From the NCBI RefSeq assembly GCF_001638985.1, contig NW_017265134.1, forward strand, positions 3,145,800 to 3,209,799: 64,000 bases of DNA. Reading direction: 5' to 3'. Shown piece by piece: positions 48,463 to 58,040 of this stretch. The notes beneath the pieces are model-generated. The model was given only the letters and a program-made list of their open reading frames with translations, made no database searches and was not told where the DNA came from. The number at the start of each line of letters is the position of its first letter. Positions within the stretch are counted from its first letter, which is position 1. The translations under genes and the position numbers were made by a program. This DNA is from Phycomyces blakesleeanus NRRL 1555(-) (lineage: Eukaryota; Mucoromycota; Mucoromycetes; Mucorales; Phycomycetaceae).

Positions 48463-48595
48463 TGTGGTGATCCAGACACTTGGTTGTTGAATTTATTACA
48501 TCTAAGAACATATTCCTATTATTATAGTAAAACAGCTATCATTACAAGAACAAATGAATAATTTATTTATTTTACTTATGGTAAATCAATAAGAC

Positions 48596-49226
48596 TGTTG
48601 TGGGGAGAAAATAAAGCAAAATATAATATAGACGAAAGAATTCGTGAGAACTTGTGTAGGTTGTTTATTTCAAAAGAAAAGTAAAGAAATATAAAATTCG
48701 ATTGTCTTTCTACACGGAACTATCTACTGATATTTATATGTTTTTCTAATTTGTAATTCAGTGTGTGCTTAAGTAATCTTTATCACGATGAGTCATCTTC
48801 CAGGAGTATTGTTCTTCTGGAAAGATCCGGAAAGACCAATTGATATGATACTTCTCCAGTCAGATCAGTCCAAGAGTTTTGGTAAAGAAGAGCATTTATG
48901 CTATTGGTAATATTTTAGTATTCCGACCCAGATACTCGGGTAATGTTTCATAATATTAGATAGTTGTAGTTGTAGTCTCTCAATTAAGTATTTGTATAAT
49001 AAAAGAAATATGTAGATGAAATATAATGATGCCATATATATAATGTATATGTATTTGTATATCCCATGTCATGGTGATAATAATAAATAATCAATTATGT
49101 GTATGATGATCTGTGTATTAGATAATATCATAAAGGGAGATCCGTTTGACTGGAATAGCTGAGGATATTATTTTATCCTTCAGTCTTACTCTCAGATTCA
49201 GCAGTAATCAATACTCATTCACAACA
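48596..49226 (-). repeat. Young chromovirus 3' LTR
   Basis: 631 bp, terminal inverted TGTTGTG/CACAACA, apparently identical to the 5' LTR at 54295-54925, which points to recent insertion. Confidence 0.95.
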
Positions 49227-49240
49227 TTATCCTCCACCAG
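49227..49240 (-). promoter_or_regulatory. Polypurine tract of the young chromovirus
   Basis: On the minus strand TGGTGGAGGATAA immediately precedes the 3' LTR, the expected position of the plus-strand primer for reverse transcription. Confidence 0.7.
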
Positions 49241-49409
49241 ATTCAACAATACCTTTTGTTGATTCGGCAATAAAACATTTCATTTACTATTTCATTGTCT
49301 GGCCAATTGCTTATTTTATTATAGTCAATCATGCACATAATTTTTGTACTTTATGGAGATCTACACTGTAAACTCAGCTTTGTGGATTACGTGTTCATTT
49401 TTTGTTATT

Positions 49410-52400
49410 TTAATTTTTTGTTGCTCTTCTTTTGTGTAATCTTTCTTCTCTACTCAAAGTGGTAGGAAGTGTTCTTTTCTTGTGCTCATCGTTATTGTTA
49501 CTTTTACCATTTAGTCTTGAAGTGTGAACTATTTTCTTTTTTGAGGATGCACTTTTGTTAATCAAGTCTTCAGCTCTCTCATTCTCTAAACGTTCCAACT
49601 CTCTAACTTTCTTCCAATATTTTTGTACAATTGTGGAATCGGTAAAGTCTTCAGCCTTTTGCCATGTATTAGCGCGTTCGCCATAGCCAGCCCATTTGAC
49701 CAAATATTCTCGTTGACCAGCAGTACCACGATGATCTCGAATGTCTTCAACTTTGTAGAGCTCATTCTCAATTGTTGATTCATCGATGGTGACCATCTTG
49801 AGTTCTGAGGGTGTATAATTTTGGTGTAACAATTCACCTTGCTCATCCTTTAACTCATACGATCCTCCTTTATTCTTTCGAACCACTGTATATGGACCTT
49901 CATAAATAGGTGCCAATTTATTTGATCGATGTGGTAATCTGACCATAACGTGTGTTCCTTTGGGGATGTCGATTAGGATATTTTTGTGATCATATTTCTT
50001 TTTTAATTCCTCATTAATCCTTAACACACGTTCGTTAATGGCAGGGAATATAATATTTTTCATATGATCAATCTGCTTCTCTAGCTCATCAATTGTAACT
50101 GTGGCTTTTGGAAGAGAGTATTTATCTTTGTCACCATACTCATCAGGCACATTGACTCTGCGAGCATACATTAATGAAAACGGCGCACTTAGTGTTTTTT
50201 GAGGAATATGTCTATTGATACACAGCTGAACAATCGGTAGATAGTGACATCAGTCATTGCTGTTCGCTCTCATCATTTTACGTACAGTATTCTCTGCAAT
50301 TTTTACACTGGCTTCGGCAATACCATTTCCTTGTGGGTGATATGCTGTCGAATATCTTCGATCAATCCCAAGCTCTTTAGATAGGCTTGACATTAAAGAG
50401 TTTCTAAATTCCAGACCATTGTCACTTTGCATTACTTTGGGAAAACCATAATCTCCAAAAATCTTTATCAATGCTTTAGCTATTGTTGTTGAGTTCTTGT
50501 TTGGCAGTGGTCTCAAGATAATGTACTTGGAGCATACATCAACCAGAACTAACATGTACGTGTGTCCATCCTCTGATACAGGGAATTCACCGCATAAGTC
50601 AATTGCAATATGATCAAATGGTCGGAATGCTACAACATTAGTCAATGGGTGATAGCCTTTCTTGCTAATATTGTGCTTCTGACATTCAGGGCAAGAACGA
50701 ATAATCTCTTTAGCCTCTTCATATATATTAGTCCAGTGTAAGCCTTGTGAATGAAGATCATTCACTATAGCTTGACTTCCAAAGTGACCAAACGAATGTG
50801 CTTCTTTTAGTAAGCCATTACGCTTTTCTTCAGGAGGTGACATATAGTCGGACGACTCTGAAGCATTTTCGACGAGTTGCGTTGCAAGTACATTTAGCAC
50901 TCTGTCTTTACTATATTTTTTCTTTTGAACAATAACTCTGTTTTTAGCTTGTAAGTCATTTGTTCTGATTTTTCTCAATCCATCATCCTCCACCAGCTTG
51001 TCACTATCCTCTGGAGGATACAAGCGGCTTAGCAAATCAGGTAGTTTATTCAACAAACCAGGAATATGGACCACTTTAAAATCAAAGTCAAGGAGTGTCT
51101 CAATCCAGCCAATCATCATCGGATTAGCGATTTTTTGAGTGTGGAGATAAATGAGTGCTCGATGATCAGTAAAAATTGTGAACTGTCGGCCCCACAGAAA
51201 TGGACAGAATTTTTCAAGCGCCAAAACGACTGCATATAATTCTCTTTTAGTTGTGCTCCATCGTCGCTGCGATGGGCTTAAGGAAGTTGATACAAAGCTG
51301 ATATATTTATCACGCCCTTGTTCATCTCGCTGAAACAATAAGCAAGCTGCTCCATAAAGGGATGCATCTGTGGCCACATACATTTCACGTGACATATCTG
51401 CGTAATGAAGAATTAAATCTTGGTGCAATATGTCTTTTAGTGCTTTAAAGCTTTTCGTCTGCTCATCTGTCCATTGACCAGACACATTCTTGGCATGACT
51501 CAAACGTGAAATAGGCTCAGCTACCTTCGAAATCATAGGAATATAATCTCTGAAGTAATTGATCAAACCCATGAATTGCTGAATCTGTTTCGCAGTTGTA
51601 GGAATAGGCCATTTGTCAACATTTGTCAACTTTCGCTTATCAACCTTGGTGCCTGTCTCATTGACGACAAAACCAAGCAATCTCACTGAATGTTGAAACC
51701 AGACACACTTTTCCGAGTTCAGAATCAACTTCGCGGATGACAATTTTTCAATAACTAATTTTACGTCTTTGACATGCTGTTCAAATGTTTCACTGGCAAC
51801 AATACAATCATCAACAAAATTCTGTACACAGTCAATCTTATCAAATAAAGTAGCCATGACATGTTGAAATTGTGAAGTAAGCATCTTCAAGCCAAAACAG
51901 CCTTTAATAAAGCTATACTGTTGCCCATCTAAGTGAGTGAATGTCAGTTTGTGTACATCCTCAGGTGCAACTTTGAAACGATGATACGCATTGGATAAGT
52001 CGAGTGTGGTAAAGAATTTCTTTCCACTTAAGTTTTGAAATATTGTTTGAATTTTTGGAATTGGATAATTGAATGTGGGAGGTAGGATCTGATTTAACAA
52101 TCGCACATCTAAACACACTCTATGACTGACAATCTCACCAGCTTTGTTTCTCTTTGGAACAAGCAACATTGGACTGTTGAAGGAAGTGTTGGTCTTGGAC
52201 TTGACAATAGTTCCTGTCTCAAGCCATTCTTTTACTTGCTTGTCAAGTGTTGGTCTTAGAGCGTGCGGTATAGGATACTGCCGTCTGTAAGCCGTCGCAC
52301 CTTCCTTAGTAGGTAAACGAATAATAGATTCTGATAAAGGACAATATGACTCAACGGGAATATTCTTATTTTCCTCCAGTGATGCTTTAATAGAGCTCAT

Positions 52401-54275
52401 AAATTCTGCTCGTTGCTGTGCTGTGCCAGCTGGCGAATTATCAGGTTCAAACTTTTTCTCTTTATCAATATTTAGATTTTCATAAATGGCGGCATAGTCT
52501 TTTGCATTATCTGAATGGACATATTCTCCTTCAATATCATATGCAACATTAATTAATCCAATATTCATCTTTGCCAAAATATCTCTTCCAAGGAGGATAT
52601 CAAAATTAAAACCCGTATTAAACTCTAACACCTCTGGTGCATGCTTAAAGGTGATGCCATTTATATATTTAAAATTTAAAGGATCAGTTTTTCCTAATCT
52701 CTTTGTACTACTATTCTTAGACAGAAAATTAAAGGAACCAATTGAAGAATTTATTTTTGTTATTTGTAAATTGTTATTTAAACATTTCAAATTTATAAAC
52801 GTGCGGGAACTGCCTGTATCGATCATCCCGATTAACTTCTGGTTCTCTATTATGATTGGAGTTACAAGATTAAACGCATCATTAGCTTTAATTCTTCTCT
52901 CAATTCTGTCAAGTAGGTACTTACATTCAAATGATATTTCCTCCATGTCTTCATCTATCCTGTCCTGGATCGTCTTGAGCGTCTGCTCAGACTTATCCTT
53001 TGCGGGAGACTGGGATACCATGAGAATTGGCTCATTGTTCTTGCTTTTGCAGACATGACCATGGTAGTAGTTTTCACCACAACGTCTGCAAGGATTGCGA
53101 CTGTTGGAACTACTGGCTTTGTTCTTGCGGTTGATCAAGGTAAAACACTTGCTGGACTCATGGGTCGGGTTTTTTCCATGGTGCGAGCAGAAAAATGTCT
53201 TCTCATGCTTGGTTATCTTGTTGGAATGGTGAAGCTTCTTTCTGGGATGTTCCTCGTTATTCTTCTCAGGTTGCCCACGGGAACCAGGAATCAATCGGGT
53301 CGCCTCAGCATAGAGCCTGTTGTCATCCCCAAGGATGTCTCTGCCGATCTGCGTGATCTGCTCTACAGTCCAATCACGCTTGGACTCCCCATTGGGACCA
53401 GAGCGGGCCATGGTAACTCTTACCAGTGTTTGCACTGATAAGGTCAGCGAGGCAAGGAAGCGATCAGCGATGCGAGCATCGTCTTTGGGTAAACCAGCAT
53501 TGTAAACCGCACGGAGGAACTTCTTCGAGTAATCACCGATGGACTCAGTGTTCTTCATCATCATTGTAAAGACCTGGTCTGTGAATCGTCGAGACACCAA
53601 GCTGGAACCATGTCTTTTGTTGAAGCATGATTTCGCCGCCTTCCAATCAATACACTTCTTAAGATCCATCTCTACCCATCCGTCATCAGTGTGAGGCAGG
53701 CAAAGTGGGAGGAATTTCTTCCAAACTCTCTCGATGTCCAAGGAAGAAGACTCGATCACATTCTTGAAGGTACGTAGGAAATGTCCAACTGATTCAAAAA
53801 CCTCTTCATTTGGGAAGGGCTTAATAATACTGGAGGCCAATTGGAATTTGGGAAGATCTCTTCTGTTGAGAGTCAACCCTCCTTCACGGCCAGCTCTCTC
53901 TGTGTTTGTACCAGGAGAGGCAAGCATCTCGCTGCACTTTTCAAGGCTAGTGATTGCCAATCTTGTGCGCTCGATCCTGCGGAGTGCATCATCAGCTGCT
54001 TGCTCATTGTTTGCTACATGAGCAGCGCTGAAGGCCTCGATGTGGTTGCCCAATTCAGCCTTGAGAACGGCCACACAGGAGGAAGCAGTTGCTACTTCTC
54101 TACCAACGGGAGGGGAACCAGAACCAGAAACGGAACCAAAACCAGGGGCAGCATCCGGAAAGAGGACGGGCTCACTCAAGTCAGAGAATAATTCATCCGC
54201 AGACATGGGGGACAAGGTAGCCTCCTCAGGAACAGGGGTCAAACCAGCGGGAAACAAGTCAGCAGGAGAGTTCAT
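49410..54275 (-). CDS. Gag-Pol polyprotein of the young chromovirus, one in-frame TGA
   Basis: Minus strand, ATG 54275 to stop at 49410; 1,621 codons in one frame with a single internal TGA at 50250-50252. Rough residue order: Gag; zinc knuckle CRRCGENYYHGHVC (~393); protease MIDTGSSRTF (~485); RT with LDLSNAYHRFKV and NFVDDCIVAS (~821); RNase H with VATDASLYGA, TTKRELYAV and FTDHRALIYL; integrase with HSFGHFG and CPEC zinc-binding residues (~1158), CGEFP-flanking Asp, QSDNGLEF, and AYHPQGNGIAEAS. The TGA falls just after the integrase core, where the old copy has Trp (RNWDE). The C-terminus has a chromodomain (REYLVKWAGYGERANTWQ), expected to direct integration to chromatin marks. Gag and Pol are not separated by a frameshift. 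Confidence 0.9.
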
Positions 54276-54294
54276 TGTAGTTCACGAAAAAAAA
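54276..54294 (-). promoter_or_regulatory. Short leader in place of a usual primer-binding site; possible self-priming
   Basis: Only 19 nt separate the 5' LTR from the ATG (minus strand: eight Ts, then CGTGAACTACA). It lacks the TGG start of a tRNA-type primer-binding site. TTCGTGAACT here can pair with AGTTC-TC-ACGAA inside the LTR (plus-strand 54340-54351), a 10-bp stem with a 2-nt bulge. Self-primed reverse transcription is known for Tf1-type chromoviruses, so that mode is plausible, not shown. Confidence 0.45.
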
Positions 54295-54925
54295 TGTTGT
54301 GGGGAGAAAATAAAGCAAAATATAATATAGACGAAAGAATTCGTGAGAACTTGTGTAGGTTGTTTATTTCAAAAGAAAAGTAAAGAAATATAAAATTCGA
54401 TTGTCTTTCTACACGGAACTATCTACTGATATTTATATGTTTTTCTAATTTGTAATTCAGTGTGTGCTTAAGTAATCTTTATCACGATGAGTCATCTTCC
54501 AGGAGTATTGTTCTTCTGGAAAGATCCGGAAAGACCAATTGATATGATACTTCTCCAGTCAGATCAGTCCAAGAGTTTTGGTAAAGAAGAGCATTTATGC
54601 TATTGGTAATATTTTAGTATTCCGACCCAGATACTCGGGTAATGTTTCATAATATTAGATAGTTGTAGTTGTAGTCTCTCAATTAAGTATTTGTATAATA
54701 AAAGAAATATGTAGATGAAATATAATGATGCCATATATATAATGTATATGTATTTGTATATCCCATGTCATGGTGATAATAATAAATAATCAATTATGTG
54801 TATGATGATCTGTGTATTAGATAATATCATAAAGGGAGATCCGTTTGACTGGAATAGCTGAGGATATTATTTTATCCTTCAGTCTTACTCTCAGATTCAG
54901 CAGTAATCAATACTCATTCACAACA
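54295..54925 (-). repeat. Young chromovirus 5' LTR
   Basis: 631 bp, apparently identical to 48596-49226. Should contain the promoter for the minus-strand gag-pol. Confidence 0.95.
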
Positions 54926-55219
54926 AAGACCAATAATTAATTACAGTAAGTACTGTAATTATGACAGCTCAGTAAGCACTGAGTTAATATGAGGACATTG
55001 AAATTAGATTAAATTATAAACATAGCAGTACCAGCTCTCTAATATCTAAATGAACTCAGACTTAAGAAATTAAGATGTGACTGACAAAGCAGATTGTGTT
55101 TTGATATAAAAAGGACAACTTTGTATTCTTTAATAAAGACAACCTATATACAGTCTCAAAGTATTCTTATATATGTCTCAATCTTTTGTACTGTTGATTT
55201 TATTCTATAAAACTTCACA

Positions 55220-57341
55220 AATATCTTAACACTATAAAAAAGATATTCTTATCTAGCGCAGTATTGCATGCATCAGACATGGGCAAGAAGTTTTATTTGA
55301 AAACTGATGCGTCTCTCTATGGTGTGTCAACCATTTTGTATTAAAAGGCAGATGATGGGCATACCAAACATATAGCGTTCATTTCCAAATCATTGAATAA
55401 GCATCAGCGATTGTGATCTACTAACAGATGCAAAATATATGCAATCATATTTGGATTAGAAAAATTTAGACCCCTGCTGTTGGGCAATCCGAACCTAGAT
55501 ATCCACACAGATCATTCAGCGTTAGTATATCTGTACTCCAGTAGTTATTTGTCTAGCAATTTACAAAATTATGTGGATACTCTTAATGAATATGGGAGAC
55601 TGAAGATCACATATGTAAAAGGAGTGAAAAACACACTTTCAAATGCACTTAGCCGATTGTATCCTCCAATACAAGAGGATATTCAACAAAAACAGAAGGA
55701 AGATAAAGTGATAAAAAAATGCTCAAGTATATTATGATTAAGAGACAAAATTTAGACACTTCTGTTCCTAATGATGGGATGATGACAACAAAAGACAATA
55801 TAGTTGCCAAGTGAAGAGTGATATACAATAAAGATCAAGATATCCATATCTTGGCTGTAAAACTGAATAGCAAGCAATTTAAGAATGCTATGCTAGATAA
55901 TATGATTTCACCTTTACTGGATCGTACAAAAATGGTAGAAGATGCTCACAGGATGGGACATTTTGGAATAGAAGAAGTGGTCAAGTCACTGTTGAGTGAT
56001 GGAGTGTATTGGACATCGATGTACAAAGATTGTAAAGATGTCATAGCAAAATGCATTCTATGTGCACAGCATACCATAGTTAAGAGAGGTTATAATCCAA
56101 AAAAGAGCATTATTGCTTGAGATGTATTCGACCACATTGCTATGGACCTAGCTGGACCATTTGCCATAACAGAAAATCAGAATCTATATATTTTTGTGAT
56201 TGTGAATGTTGCAACATGTTACATTATTGCAAGACCGCTATCAGACAAACAGAGTGATACTGTCACAAAGATGCTGGTAAGCATATTTGGAGATTATGAA
56301 ATTGCGATTGTTGGGCGTTTTGTACAGTCTGATAATGGCTGTGAGTTTCATAACAGCCTAATGCAGTCTATTACAGAGGTGCTGGGCATGAAACACAAGT
56401 TTTCTACTGCATACTACCCGCAAGGTAATGGCATTGCAGAGGCAAGCATAAAGATGATTACTAATACTCTTCGGAAGTTATGTGGTCAGGATTTTAGAAA
56501 TTGGGATGAAATATTACCTACTGCACAATTGTGTTGCAACATGGAAGTGCGATCCAGATCAGGGTCTAGTCCTTTTTCATTGATGCTTGCGTTCAAGGTG
56601 AATCCAATTGGAGACTACTCTCAAGAAGGAGTAACAGATAAAACAATGTGTCAAGAGATTAGCAAAGAAGAAATTATCCAGCACGCATCAAAAATGTTAT
56701 CCATTGTGTTTCCAGCTATCAAAGAATGCTCGATGCATTTGATGAAGAAATATAATTGAAAGTATAATCAAAAACATTTCTTGATTAATATTCCTATAGG
56801 ACAGATGGTGATGATATGTCTACCATCCAGGGACACTAAGCTGTCCCCATTATTCGAAGGTCCATTTATTGTAGTTCACAAAACAAAAAGCAACAATTAT
56901 GTCTTACAAGACGAAACTAATGAGTTGTTGCTTCGAAATTATACACTTTTGGAACTAAAAATAGTAAATATTGATGAAATGGCCATAGAAGCTGAATTTG
57001 TCGAAGTGGATGAAGTTGGCAATCATAAAGATATTGGTAAATCTAGATTGTTTTTGGTTAAGTGGAAAGGACTGGGTGAAAGAAAAAATTCATAGATATC
57101 TGCCCATAAATTTCATTTACCGTAACCAATACATAAATACTGGAAAAGAATAGACAACAAAAGACGACGCCAATCCCATAGATTGTCTTCAGTAATCACC
57201 CCAAGCAAGCGTGGGAGAGGTCGTCCTAGATAATTGATAACTGAGTCTGACACATCATTGTTGAACAATCCAGCAGGAGCAAAACGTCAGACAACTGAGA
57301 CAACAGTGACAATAGAGCCAACCCAGTCCGTTTGGAAGTGA
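55220..57341 (+). pseudogene. Old chromovirus RNase H-integrase-chromodomain, decayed
   Basis: Resumes the RNase H domain after LTR D (KTDASLYGV, IHTDHSALVYLY, NALSRLYPP). A frameshift lies near 55725-55745. The integrase has HRMGHFG and CILC zinc-binding residues, MDLAGPF, VQSDNGCEF and YPQGNGIAEASI. The chromodomain has RLFLVKWKGLGERKNS, followed by TAG 57093-57095 where the young element has Trp. Beyond it, SKRGRGRPR at about 57205-57230 resembles an AT-hook. Stops include TGA 55414-55416 (Trp in the young copy), TGA 56118-56120 and TGA near 56757. Confidence 0.8.
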
Positions 57342-57789
57342 GAGTGTCCTTGTAAAGTCCTGCACTCCACATCAGCAGTGCAGTTTCAAGTTTAAATTTT
57401 TTTTTGTACCAATACACTACGGCAAGATGAATGGCAGTTGGGCCAAAAGTAGGCACATAACTGCCATTTTTTTGGTCGAAACCCAATAAAATCTCCGCCG
57501 TTTGTTGTAAGATGGTAATGTCATTTGTAGCAATTTAAAAAAGTAACATGAAAACACTTTTTTTGTTGCTGTACAATATTTTCAATACTGTAAAAAATGT
57601 TTTTAAGTTGTAATGACCACTTTGAGTATTAAAATATATGTTTTATTAAATATCAAAGATGTCAACAATTATTAAGATTAATAATTTTTGGAATGTGTGA
57701 ACGAAATGGTAACATAACTGCCATTTTTTTATTTTTTAAACTATATTCTTTTTTTTAGATATTCTTTTTATCTTGATGAATTGGCAATT

Positions 57790-58040
57790 TGATTTTATTT
57801 AAATCGCGTAATGGCGTATAGAGCATATAGGGAATGGAGAGAAAAGCATAAGATGTATAGAGAATAAAAAAAAACCGGAGTATATAAAGAAGAAAAGAAA
57901 GACGGGGCATATAGAGATTAAAAAAAACATAAGAAATAGAGAAAATTAAAAAAAGAATATAAGATACAAGGATGATATAAAAAATATAAAAGATATAAGA
58001 ATATAGAGCATATAGAAAAATAAGATAAAAATAAAAAGGA
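57790..58040. repeat. G2 subterminal A-rich degenerate repeats
   Basis: Six to eight degenerate iterations of GCATATAGAGAATAAAAAAAA-type units between the TIR-proximal block and the transposase 3' end. The same array is at 27350-27550 in G1. Confidence 0.5.

Larger units (their letters stand above)
48596..54925 (-). mobile_element. Young chromovirus (Ty3/gypsy), 6,330 bp, identical LTRs
   Basis: LTRs at 48596-49226 and 54295-54925 (631 bp each) show no difference in my reading. Both have TGTTGTG...CACAACA ends. AAGAC is duplicated at 48591-48595 and 54926-54930. Transcription is on the minus strand. One polyprotein frame carries all domains. This is the youngest insertion in its nest. Confidence 0.95.
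48463..55219 (+). repeat. Solo LTR, family D, in the old chromovirus and split by the young one
   Basis: The outer parts are 48463-48595 and 54926-55219; about 422 bp when the insertion is removed. It begins TGTGGTGATCCAGACAC, like the copy ending at 8706, and ends TTCACA. Flanks are AATAC (48458-48462) and AATAT (55220-55224), a 5-bp duplication with one change. The right part has GATATAAAAAGG and TTTAATAAAGAC. Confidence 0.75.
45460..57414 (+). mobile_element. Old chromovirus (Ty3/gypsy), split by LTR D and the young chromovirus
   Basis: Gag, protease, RT, RNase H, integrase and chromodomain occur in order on the plus strand. A solo LTR (48463-55219) is inserted between RT and RNase H, and that LTR holds the young chromovirus. 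Removing both restores an in-frame junction (HTEY|LNTIKK) that aligns residue for residue with the young element. CACTA G2 begins at 57415, so the 3' LTR is either beyond G2 or lost. Confidence 0.8.

Noticed and set aside
14166..50252. TGA reassigned to Trp in the nuclear code
   Set aside because: TGG is used for Trp throughout, TAG occurs at Trp positions as often as TGA, and several TGA stops align with Arg or Gly. Mutation or RNA editing fits better.
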